From assembly GCA_013202335.1 (NCBI GenBank), contig JABMQR010000345.1, positions 1-49,026 on the forward strand: a DNA stretch of 49,026 nucleotides. The letters run 5' to 3'. The DNA comes from Bacteroidota bacterium. GTDB taxonomy: Bacteria; Spirochaetota; Spirochaetia; JABMQR01. The translations under genes and the position numbers were made by a program. The notes below the pieces were generated by a model. The model ran no database searches and was not told the origin of the DNA. It was given only the letters and a program-made list of their open reading frames with translations. Shown here one piece after another: positions 39,357 through 47,211 of the stretch; position 1 is the stretch's first letter, and every line of letters begins with the position of its first letter.

Positions 39357-41616
39357 GGCTTTCGGGGAAAAGATAGGTTATACAATTTTTGACATATACC
39401 ATATAATTTTTACCGGTCTGGTATAGTGAATAAGGATCGGGGAATCGTGTACATATACTGTTTTTCTCACGCTCGATGGGATCGGCATCACAAAAAGCGC
39501 GATTTATACACCCTTTGGTTATTCCCAGGCTATCTCTTCGAAAGCAGCTTCTGCTGATAAACAGCGGAGGGGAAAAACCAGTTCCGACAGGAAAAATATT
39601 ACCTGTGTTGAAATGAATAGTTTGGTCTTTGTCTTCCAGCCAATAATAAGCACTGCTAACTAATTTGAGATTGCTTTGTAACAGACCTGGAGTTCTGCTG
39701 TTCGCGCAGTAGAGGTAGTAGTCGGCAAAGTATTCGAACTCAGGGTGTTTTTGTGCCCAGAAAAGATGACCAATATTATTGAGACCAATCCGGATTGCCG
39801 TTTTTGGGGTAATTGCTGAGAATTTTTCAAGCAGCGAATCAAGTTTATTGAAATAAGTCTGATCATCAAACAGAACAGGATTAAGGGGTATGTAATAAAT
39901 TCCCTCAACCTGCGGTAGATTTTCAGGACTATACTGATCCGGATTAATGATAAACGGTACAGGACTGTCTTTGATTGGGACAATATATTTACGATCAGGC
40001 AGTGGGGCTGCAGCTGTAAGAGTATGATCATCCTGTTTCTTCTTCTCCGAAGAGACCCTGTTTTCCCAAACGGTATTCAATCCGGAGTACCATGCTCTTC
40101 GTACCGATTTAAGTTGTGAAGAGGGAAGAAACAGCTCTTCATCTGGTCTTCCTGTCTTATTAATAACGGTTATACTGCCATTTATAAACAAGCCTTCACC
40201 TGATGCAGAAAAAATCTTTTCCAGAACTTCCTGGAGATTTGCCGGCTTTCTTGCGGTATCAATAGTAATGGACTCGGTTATCTCTTTTGTGATTCCCAAC
40301 CCAGTAATAGTGCCCGAAATGTTAATATGTTCATCAAAAAGAGTGATGATATGATTTACGGGATGTTTCCAAAGAGAAAGAGATCCAGGATTAACTTCCG
40401 GGAGTTTTTGGTCATGGGCTGAAATCTTATACAGCAGCGTATTATCAGGGAGATATTCGGGAACCGATAATCGAACTTTCATACCAGATTTTGCATCAAC
40501 CAATCGATTGCCGTTTAGATCATGTAATTTGGTTACACTAAATTTTACCGGTTCAGGTAATTGTGATCGATGTCCATGACCTTTATCTTTCAGTGAGAGT
40601 ATTCCGTCACGCAATGAGATTGTGTTAACTAACTGAATGTCCACAGAGTTTTCTCTTCGGTTATATTTAATTACCTGTCCAATTGGTATCCCTCTGTGCC
40701 CTGGGTAATCAGGAGAGACAGGGGATTGTTTGGAGCCTCTCTTGCCGCTCCAGCCAGGGGTCGTAGAACGGGAAAAAACTGTCCGTAAGTTTGAGTCCTC
40801 TGCAGGTTGGTTCCGCATCAGAGATCTGTAGAAACTGGCGGCCTGAGCTGTATACTCCGGGCTTTTCATTCTTCCCTCAACTTTTGCAGCAGTTACACCA
40901 ATCTCTTCTAATGCAGTAACTCTGGTTTTAAGAGAAAGGTCTTTCATCGAGAAGAAATAACCGTTACGGGATGCTGTATGTTCCGGCTCTGCTTCTGTAC
41001 TGGTATCCTGAATGTCTGCGGTAAACCATGTTCGACATATCTGACCACACTCTCCTCTGTTGGCTGAACGTCCAAGGAGCATTCCCGATGCCAGGCAGAG
41101 GCCGGAGTAGGCGTAACATAATGCACCATGAATAAAAACCTCAAGCTCCATACCCGGACAAGATTTTCTGATAAATCCTATCTCCTCAATCGTAAGCTCT
41201 CTGGATAATACGGCACGTTTAACCCCAAGATCCTCCAGCATTTTAATACCTGATACATTATGAGCTGCTAATTGTGTCGATGCATGAATGGTAAGGTTTG
41301 GGTACTCCTCTTTGACAGTCGCAAGTACACCAAGATCCTGTACGATTATTGAATCTGCCTCAATATAAGCAATCTGATCAAGCAGCTTATAGAGATCGGG
41401 GAGCTCCTGTTCTCTGAGTACTGTATTGCAGGTAATGTAGATTTTTTTCCGGTTATCAACGGCAAAGGTTTTAAGTCTTCTTAACTCTTCAAAGGTAAAA
41501 TTCTTTGCACTTTTTCGTGCTGAGAAATTTTGGAGACCAAGGTATAGTGCATCAGCGCCATTTTCAAGCGCTCGAATACCTGATTGAAAGCTTCCTGCTG
41601 GGAGTAGTAATTCCAT
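39343..41616 (-). CDS. Peptidase family U32 protein (RlhA/TrhP-related)
   Basis: The product has 757 residues. The N-terminal U32 domain reads LLPAGSFQSGIRALENGADALYLG, then TIHASTQLAAHNVSG and the signature ELEVFIHGALCYAYSGLCLASGMLLGRSANRGECGQICR with several Cys likely to hold an iron-sulfur cluster. A long C-terminal part (DUF3656-like) follows. Characterised relatives hydroxylate rRNA or tRNA using prephenate-derived chemistry rather than cut proteins. The -10 box TAGAAT ends 6 nt before ATG 41616, with no ribosome site. Confidence 0.88.
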   Translation of the reverse strand: MELLLPAGSFQSGIRALENGADALYLGLQNFSARKSAKNFTFEELRRLKTFAVDNRKKIYITCNTVLREQELPDLYKLLDQIAYIEADSIIVQDLGVLATVKEEYPNLTIHASTQLAAHNVSGIKMLEDLGVKRAVLSRELTIEEIGFIRKSCPGMELEVFIHGALCYAYSGLCLASGMLLGRSANRGECGQICRTWFTADIQDTSTEAEPEHTASRNGYFFSMKDLSLKTRVTALEEIGVTAAKVEGRMKSPEYTAQAASFYRSLMRNQPAEDSNLRTVFSRSTTPGWSGKRGSKQSPVSPDYPGHRGIPIGQVIKYNRRENSVDIQLVNTISLRDGILSLKDKGHGHRSQLPEPVKFSVTKLHDLNGNRLVDAKSGMKVRLSVPEYLPDNTLLYKISAHDQKLPEVNPGSLSLWKHPVNHIITLFDEHINISGTITGLGITKEITESITIDTARKPANLQEVLEKIFSASGEGLFINGSITVINKTGRPDEELFLPSSQLKSVRRAWYSGLNTVWENRVSSEKKKQDDHTLTAAAPLPDRKYIVPIKDSPVPFIINPDQYSPENLPQVEGIYYIPLNPVLFDDQTYFNKLDSLLEKFSAITPKTAIRIGLNNIGHLFWAQKHPEFEYFADYYLYCANSRTPGLLQSNLKLVSSAYYWLEDKDQTIHFNTGNIFPVGTGFSPPLFISRSCFRRDSLGITKGCINRAFCDADPIEREKNSICTRFPDPYSLYQTGKNYMVYVKNCITYLFPESQESI

Positions 41617-41622
41617 AAGGGT

Positions 41623-41651
41623 ATTCTAAAGATATTGTGGATCGCACACAA
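41623..41651 (-). promoter_or_regulatory. Promoter of the U32 gene, likely leaderless
   Basis: On the minus strand TTGTGT (41651-41646), a 17-nt spacer, then TAGAAT (41628-41623); the ATG begins 6 nt later. Confidence 0.65.
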
Positions 41652-41700
41652 GCATCGTAAGTCTTTACAAGTGCAGGTTAGTATTACCCAAAATCAATAT

Positions 41701-42770
41701 CTATGAATTCCTCTCTTTCAACTCGGCCACGATTTCTGCATGTCTGGCCTCTGAAAGGGTGTAGAAGAACATAGGAATAATAGCCAGAAGACTCCCTGCA
41801 AATGGTATAAATGCCGCAGGATACTATATAGGTCGTTTTTTTCCCTCCCCAGCCGTTTCGCTATGGCCGGGACAAGTGCAATCCCGAGGAGGATGAATGG
41901 AATATTTATCCCCACCAGGACAATATAAAGGGCTTCATTATGCAAAACATACTCAGAATAGAAGATAAGAATCTGCAGTTTGGATGTGGTTGCAACTCCT
42001 GAAAGAAATCCGGATATAATAATAAGCAGAAGCGGTTTGTTGCGGGAAAAGGTCCACAATGTTTGTCGTAATGATGCGTGTGCATGTTTTTTGCTGGGTA
42101 CCCGTTCCTTAACAAAGAAAAATGCTATAAGGAAAGTAACAATGGTTATGAGTCCATACGTAAGTGCAGTTAACTGATATCCTCCGACGGTATTCCCTCC
42201 AAGGATATCTCTGAAAAGGTAGATGAGTGGCAGGGTCGCAACAGTAGCAATTGCAGCCCCGGTTGTGCCGATGAATCGTGGAAACATAATTACACTGTTC
42301 CGCTCAACAGTATCCTGGGTTATAGCACCGGACATTGCCCAGAAAGGGACGTCAGAGGCGGTATAAATCATACCAAACAGAATATAGGTGCAGTAGGCAT
42401 AGATAAGCTTACCGGTATAGGAAAAATTCGGAACAGTGAAGCAGAGAACCCCCAGCGCTGCAAAAAAGAGCGGGGTGAACAACAGGTATGGTTTAAACTT
42501 TCCCCACCGGCTTGTTGTTCTGTCTACAATTACTCCCATCATAGGATCATTTACTGCATCCCAGACACGTGCTATGAGAAGAAGCAGCCCTGCAGCGGCA
42601 GGGAGCATCCCAAAATACTCTGTATAGAAGTAGAGGAGAAAGCTTCCCATAAAAGTAAAAATCATATTCTGTCCAAGGCAGCCGAACCCATAGGATAATT
42701 TTTCTTTTAAGGGAACTGAAGTGCTGGTACTGTCTGGAAGTTGGTAGATTTTCTTACCGGGATCATTCAT
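41701..42770 (-). pseudogene. GPH family sugar:cation symporter, internally deleted and frameshifted
   Basis: The first about 310 residues are a normal glycoside-pentoside-hexuronide transporter: KLSYGFGCLGQNMIFTFMGSFLLYFYTEYFG, ARVWDAVNDPMMGVIVDRT, RWGKFKPYLL. After AKRLGREK the frame goes wrong and ends at 41718. The true C-terminus is still present in another frame (AFIPFAGSLLAIIPMFFYTL...HAEIVAELKERNS, stop at 41701). About 70-100 codons that belong between are absent. A seven-base A run at the shift point is a second possible lesion. The protein is probably non-functional. GAGGT precedes ATG 42770. Confidence 0.85.
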
Positions 42771-42794
42771 GCTGAACCTCTTTCGGATCTGGAT

Positions 42795-42818
42795 GTGCTA
42801 TAAAGAAAACGATAGCAC
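42795..42818. promoter_or_regulatory. Operator-like inverted repeat upstream of the GPH transporter
   Basis: GTGCTAT (42795-42801) and ATAGCAC (42812-42818) are perfect inverted arms with a 10-nt spacer. On the minus strand a TTGTCC-N17-TATCGT promoter overlaps it, suggesting repressor control of the now broken transporter gene. Confidence 0.45.
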
Positions 42819-42866
42819 GGCTCTTACACGTGGACAATCTGTTTTGAATTATGATACATATAAATC

Positions 42867-44075
42867 ATGAAGACACGAACATTTATTGCTGAAGGTCACC
42901 TGATTGATTCGGGGATTTTTTCAAGAATTCTTAACACAATCCTTGAAACGGGCGGAGATTATACTATCCAGAAATTTCTGGTCGGTAAAAAGCCGGATCA
43001 GATCTCTTCGCTTGAAATAACCGTAGTGGGGAGCGGGGCGGAACTTCTGCAGCAAATTGCCGACAGGCTTACTGATTTTGGGTCTTACGAGGCAGAGGTC
43101 CCTTCAGCATTGCTGAAAACAGCAGAGAAAGATGCTTATGCCCCAGAAAATTTTTACTCGTCAACCAATCATATAACAGAAGTCTTTTTCAATGGACGCT
43201 GGAATGATGTACTGAGGCAGAGAATGGATGCAATTCTGGTTTGGAATGGGCATAGTTTCATCTGTACCAAACTACGTGATCTACACAAGGGTGATCTCGT
43301 TGTATGCGGCAGTGATTCAGTACGGGTATTCCCTCCTGCATCAAGCAAAGAGCATGATGCTTTCTCTTTTATGTCCAATGATGTCTCCTCTGAACGAAGC
43401 GGTGATATTGTAGTTTCCAGAACCGCAGAAGAGCTTCGCAGGATAAAAGATGCCGGCGGAAAAGTTGTAGTGGTTTGTGGACCGGTAGTAGTACATACTG
43501 GTGGATCCGGAGCTCTGGCATCACTTGTTAAGGAAGGTTTTGTGCAGGGATTTCTCGGTGGAAACGCTGTAGCTGTGCATGATCTGGAATATCAGTTTTT
43601 TGGAACATCCCTTGGAATTGACCTGAAAACAGGAAAAGTGGTTAAACATGGACATAATCATCATATTAAGGCAATAAATAGGATCAATGGATGCGGTTCT
43701 ATAAAAAACACCATAGAAACCGGAAACCTGAACACCGGATTGATGTATGAGCTTGAAACAGCCGACATTCCCTATTGCCTGGCAGGATCTATACGTGATG
43801 ACGGACCACTTCCGGAAACAGTTAATGATATGATTAAAGCTCAGGAAAAGTATGCGGAAATAATTGAAGGTGCTGATTTGATAGTGATGCTCTCAACTAT
43901 GCTGCATGCAATTGGTACTGGTAATATGACTCCATCATATATTCCTACAATCTGTATTGATATAAATCCGGCAGTAGTAACGAAACTTTCTGACAGGGGA
44001 TCAGGTCAGGCTGTGGGAATAGTTTGTGACGTTGGATCTTTTCTGAGGGATTTGGAGCGGGAACTTGTCGGGTAA
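42867..44075 (+). CDS. TIGR00300 family protein (LOR/SDH-like; archaeal-type ornithine cyclodeaminase relative)
   Basis: The product has 402 residues. It begins RTFIAEGHLIDSGIFSRILNTILETGGDYTI, the N-terminal domain shared with the LOR/SDH bifunctional and ArgZ/AgrE C-terminal regions. The second half is a Rossmann-like domain with VVVVCGPVVVHTGGSGALASLV, GFLGGNAVAVHDLE, GHNHHIKAINRINGCGSI and a late NAD-type CIDINPAVVTKL segment. Archaeal relatives convert ornithine to proline with ammonia loss; this activity here is inference. It has no ribosome site and overlaps the next gene by 11 nt. Confidence 0.8.
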   Translation: MKTRTFIAEGHLIDSGIFSRILNTILETGGDYTIQKFLVGKKPDQISSLEITVVGSGAELLQQIADRLTDFGSYEAEVPSALLKTAEKDAYAPENFYSSTNHITEVFFNGRWNDVLRQRMDAILVWNGHSFICTKLRDLHKGDLVVCGSDSVRVFPPASSKEHDAFSFMSNDVSSERSGDIVVSRTAEELRRIKDAGGKVVVVCGPVVVHTGGSGALASLVKEGFVQGFLGGNAVAVHDLEYQFFGTSLGIDLKTGKVVKHGHNHHIKAINRINGCGSIKNTIETGNLNTGLMYELETADIPYCLAGSIRDDGPLPETVNDMIKAQEKYAEIIEGADLIVMLSTMLHAIGTGNMTPSYIPTICIDINPAVVTKLSDRGSGQAVGIVCDVGSFLRDLERELVG

Positions 44076-44853
44076 ATCAAGACTGCTCTCAGCAGAATTT
44101 CCTAACTGCCATAACTTCAGGGATATGGGGGGAATCCGGACCGCTTCCGGAAAAACTACCAGAAGTGGACTTATCTATCGGTCAGGGAGATTGTCTTTTC
44201 TTTCTGATGAGGAACTTACCCGTTTTTCGGTGATAGGAATTAGAAACATTATAGATTTGCGTTCTTATGATGAAATTTCTGCACATCCTGATAGACTTCC
44301 GGATAATGCAGCCTATCTCCCCGTATATGCAGAGATTCCGGAGTTCAGTCTTGAATCCGTTATACAGCTGTTTCGTGATGCTGCTGCAGGAAAAGCAGAT
44401 ACTGAAATGTTTATTATTAATAGTTATCGGAAAATGCCTAATTTACTAGGTCAATTATTCCGTAAATTATTTGCAGTTTTAACCTCCCCGGAATATATAC
44501 CTACTCTCATTCACTGTACCGGCGGGAAAGACAGAACAGGGCTTTTTGCTGCACTCTTTCTCTATGCTTTGGGTGTTGGTGATAAAGAGGTTATGCAGGA
44601 TTACCTGCTGAGCGGACATGTCGGGAAACATCTGACTAAGGCTTCCGTTCGTTATTCAGGATCATTTCGACAGTTTGGTGTTGAAGTTCCTCCGGAGGTT
44701 ACCTATCCGCTGCTGACATCCAAGCCTGAATACCTGCAGGCTGCTCTTGATGCAATAATCAGTGAATACGGATCTATTACCGAATATCTTGAAATAGTTG
44801 CTGCAGTTGGAGTAGATGAGCTGAAAAGACTGCGGGATGTTTTTCTCATTTAA
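44065..44853 (+). CDS. Tyrosine-specific protein phosphatase (Y_phosphatase3 family)
   Basis: The product has 262 residues. The N-terminal NCHNFRDMGG...SGLIYRSGRLSFLSDEEL motif and the P-loop IHCTGGKDRTG (about 149-159; Cys nucleophile, Arg) are hallmarks of this bacterial tyrosine/lipid phosphatase group. The start is TTG 44065 within the previous gene, with GGAG upstream. The coupling to the TIGR00300 gene is unexplained. The substrate could be phosphotyrosine, phosphoinositide or another phosphoester. Confidence 0.87.
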   Translation: MSGKSRLLSAEFPNCHNFRDMGGIRTASGKTTRSGLIYRSGRLSFLSDEELTRFSVIGIRNIIDLRSYDEISAHPDRLPDNAAYLPVYAEIPEFSLESVIQLFRDAAAGKADTEMFIINSYRKMPNLLGQLFRKLFAVLTSPEYIPTLIHCTGGKDRTGLFAALFLYALGVGDKEVMQDYLLSGHVGKHLTKASVRYSGSFRQFGVEVPPEVTYPLLTSKPEYLQAALDAIISEYGSITEYLEIVAAVGVDELKRLRDVFLI

Positions 44854-44857
44854 ACTT

Positions 44858-44936
44858 GTTTTATTGCAATAATCATCATTATACATCAAAAAATCATTTA
44901 ATTGTTCAAATATAGTATTGATAATCATGCAGTATC
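44858..44936 (+). repeat. 79-bp direct repeat, left copy, flanking the IS1634-type element
   Basis: Begins GTTTTATTGCAATAATCATC and ends ATCATGCAGTATC. It differs from 47090-47168 at one base (gatAatc versus gatCatc). It abuts the left end of the element and is followed by non-matching sequence exactly at both ends. Confidence 0.9.
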
Positions 44937-45040
44937 CTGAGTTTTCGCGGCAGGTAGTTAAAAAACAGCGCAAAAACAGCATTCTAGCTACTTAATTTCC
45001 ACAAAATGAATCAGACTCTGTAGAATATTTCTGTACTGTG

Positions 45041-46927
45041 TTAGCTCGTTTTCTTTGTTTTTGCCAACATCTTTCGTATCGCAGCTCTCGTATACAGATT
45101 CATACCAAAATCAATATCCAATGCATCTTTGAGCTTTTGAAGTGTCCTGTCATAGTAAAGGGTTTTGAATGTAGTACTGGTAAGTTCCACTACATTGGAC
45201 TTTCTCAATGACGTAATGATTTGCTCACTCGAATACTCATGGTTCAGTTCATGCTCAAGAATCCTTACAATCAACAGCGAAATGAAACAGGTAAGAAAAT
45301 GTGAGCTGATCCGGTCTTCTCGTGAAACATATATCGGTCTCGCATCAAGTTCACTTTTGGTAACCCGAAACGTCTGCTCTATCTTCCACAATCCATGATA
45401 CATATCCACAATATCCAATGGCGTTACCAGACGGTTCAGCTGCAGCATACCTTCTTTTTCCAACCACCTGCTTTGCTGCCCAAACTCGCGTTCGAGTTCT
45501 CCGGTTTCCTGACCCCGTGCATCAACACAGGGTCTCAAACCCGTCACATTCGTCTCAATCACATAAAACCCGTCAAGCGATTCATCTTCTTCTAATTTCT
45601 TAAAGTCGAACACAACTTTCGCATCGTAGGTTTCCAGCTGTTTCTTCGTTTTCTTATCAAACACCTGAGTCTTCAGGTATTTATTACTCCCATGGTTATT
45701 GTCGATGACATCCTTCCGCTTCGAATGAGAAGCAGCAAGCGCTTTCTCAACGGCTGCCTGACGATCAACTTTTGCCCGCCTGGCATACTTGGCAGACCAG
45801 TAGACAATCTGGTAATGTCCTACACCCTTAACACTCGTTCGCTTGCCGTCTTCATTTTTGACATAGGTATCCTTTACCTCATCAAGCACCTTGTACATGA
45901 AGGAAACCGGAGTCTTTGTGTCTGCCTCACCAATAGGATTTCTTCTATCATCGAATTTCAGATACCCCTCAGGGGCTCGTACCGTCTTCTTGAGTAGATC
46001 GGTTCCGCCTCTGACTGATTTACTGAATATATAGCCGTTATGATGAGTGATGACATCAGCAACATTATCCCCACTCATCATCGCCTTGTCAGCAACGAAG
46101 ATAAGGTGATCCATCTCAAGCTGTGCTCTCACGGTTTCACTCATGGGAGTGAAGGTGATGCAGTCATTGGTATTGCCGGGAAACAGATCATAGGTGACCG
46201 GAAAGCCTGCATCATCCATGAACAGTCCCATCTGGACAATCGGCGTCTTCCGGTGTTGCTTGCTTACCCCTTTACGACGGAATGAGTCCTCATTGTCGAT
46301 CTCGAAATAGTAGTTTGTTACATCATAGAACAGGAGGGTCGAGTCCCGATGATACAATTCCACCATTTGTTGGTGCAGATGCTGCAGCAGATCATCCCGG
46401 TAACGGGGAAGGATACTTAAACTACGGTAAACGGCATTGAGATCAAAGTCCATCTTGTCGAAATACTTGTTTTTTCCTAACCAGGCGGCACGTTTAGAAT
46501 CAGGAGCAATAATTCGTTCATAGACTAACAGTTTCACGACAGCAGTGAGATTGTAAGAAATGTCGAGATACTTGCGGCGATCATCAAGGAACTTATGAAT
46601 CCCGAGTGAATGAAAGATTCTGCTGATGGCAGCATGGCCAATATTCTTCACGCAGTCATAGCTCTCTGTATCTGCAGCAAAGGGTAGGATCGCCTCAGGC
46701 ATCAGTTCTACAACAACTGCTTTCTGTCGTTCTTTTTTCTCTTTGGTCCTTTCTTTTGCCACCTGTTTGAAATGAGCAATGGGATCGTCATAGAGATCAG
46801 TGAATTCATCAATAAAGCCGATACGTTCAATGGTGCGCTGTTTTACTTTGCCATGATCACGATAACTTTCAGTGAAATACATGCAAACTCTTCCGACACT
46901 ATTCTTTGGTGACGTCTGTAAAAACAT
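45041..46927 (-). CDS. IS1634 family (IS4 superfamily) transposase
   Basis: The product has 628 residues. Its N-terminal VCMYFTESYRDHGKVKQRTIERIG is typical of the family. DDE residues lie in LLFYDVTNYYFE (first Asp), LIFVADKAMMSGDN (second Asp) and GLWKIEQTFRVTKSELDARPIYV (Glu in the YREK-like region). GGGAGG precedes ATG 46927. The reading frame is intact, so the element may be active. Confidence 0.92.
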   Translation of the reverse strand: MFLQTSPKNSVGRVCMYFTESYRDHGKVKQRTIERIGFIDEFTDLYDDPIAHFKQVAKERTKEKKERQKAVVVELMPEAILPFAADTESYDCVKNIGHAAISRIFHSLGIHKFLDDRRKYLDISYNLTAVVKLLVYERIIAPDSKRAAWLGKNKYFDKMDFDLNAVYRSLSILPRYRDDLLQHLHQQMVELYHRDSTLLFYDVTNYYFEIDNEDSFRRKGVSKQHRKTPIVQMGLFMDDAGFPVTYDLFPGNTNDCITFTPMSETVRAQLEMDHLIFVADKAMMSGDNVADVITHHNGYIFSKSVRGGTDLLKKTVRAPEGYLKFDDRRNPIGEADTKTPVSFMYKVLDEVKDTYVKNEDGKRTSVKGVGHYQIVYWSAKYARRAKVDRQAAVEKALAASHSKRKDVIDNNHGSNKYLKTQVFDKKTKKQLETYDAKVVFDFKKLEEDESLDGFYVIETNVTGLRPCVDARGQETGELEREFGQQSRWLEKEGMLQLNRLVTPLDIVDMYHGLWKIEQTFRVTKSELDARPIYVSREDRISSHFLTCFISLLIVRILEHELNHEYSSEQIITSLRKSNVVELTSTTFKTLYYDRTLQKLKDALDIDFGMNLYTRAAIRKMLAKTKKTS

Positions 46928-46946
46928 GTTGATCCTCCCTATAAAT

Positions 46947-46975
46947 AGTATACACTATTTACAAGTACAACACAA
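46947..46975 (-). promoter_or_regulatory. Transposase promoter of the IS1634-type element
   Basis: On the minus strand TTGTGT (46975-46970), a 17-nt spacer, then TATACT (46952-46947), about 20 nt before the start codon. Confidence 0.6.
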
Positions 46976-47012
46976 TACAACACCATAACATACTGTAAAT
47001 AAAATTAAAAAA

Positions 47013-47039
47013 GGACAAAAAAAATAGCCCCCTTGGGCT
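47013..47039 (-). terminator. Terminator shielding the transposase promoter from outside transcription
   Basis: On the minus strand AGCCC and GGGCT arms (47039-47026) are followed by eight T (47024-47017). It lies inside the element, upstream of the transposase promoter and oriented to stop leftward readthrough from neighbouring DNA. Confidence 0.55.
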
Positions 47040-47089
47040 TCGGATGTCGATTTTATTGTTTATGTTTTATTTAGCCGTGACAAAGACAG

Positions 47090-47168
47090 GTTTTATTGCA
47101 ATAATCATCATTATACATCAAAAAATCATTTAATTGTTCAAATATAGTATTGATCATCATGCAGTATC
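47090..47168 (+). repeat. 79-bp direct repeat, right copy
   Basis: Near-identical partner of 44858-44936. It lies directly upstream of pckG; its last third probably contains the pckG -35 region (TTGATC, then TATATT at 47171). Confidence 0.9.
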
Positions 47169-47211
47169 TCTATATTATCCACAGTGGATAACTTTATCAC
47201 AGGAGTAATAG

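Larger units (their letters stand above)
44937..47089 (-). mobile_element. IS1634/IS1549-type insertion sequence with very long target duplication
   Basis: 2153 bp between two 79-bp direct repeats. The ends show weak inverted similarity (left CTGAGTTTTCGCGGC, right complement CTGTCTTTGTCACGGC). One transposase gene fills the element. IS1634 and IS1549 are known for unusually long, variable target duplications, which explains the direct repeat without invoking recombination. The element sits between the phosphatase gene and pckG and has duplicated part of the pckG upstream region. Confidence 0.82.

Noticed and set aside
45165..46285. Several plus-strand frames inside the IS1634-type element
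   Set aside because: They are antisense to the intact transposase, with no ribosome sites and no recognisable domains.
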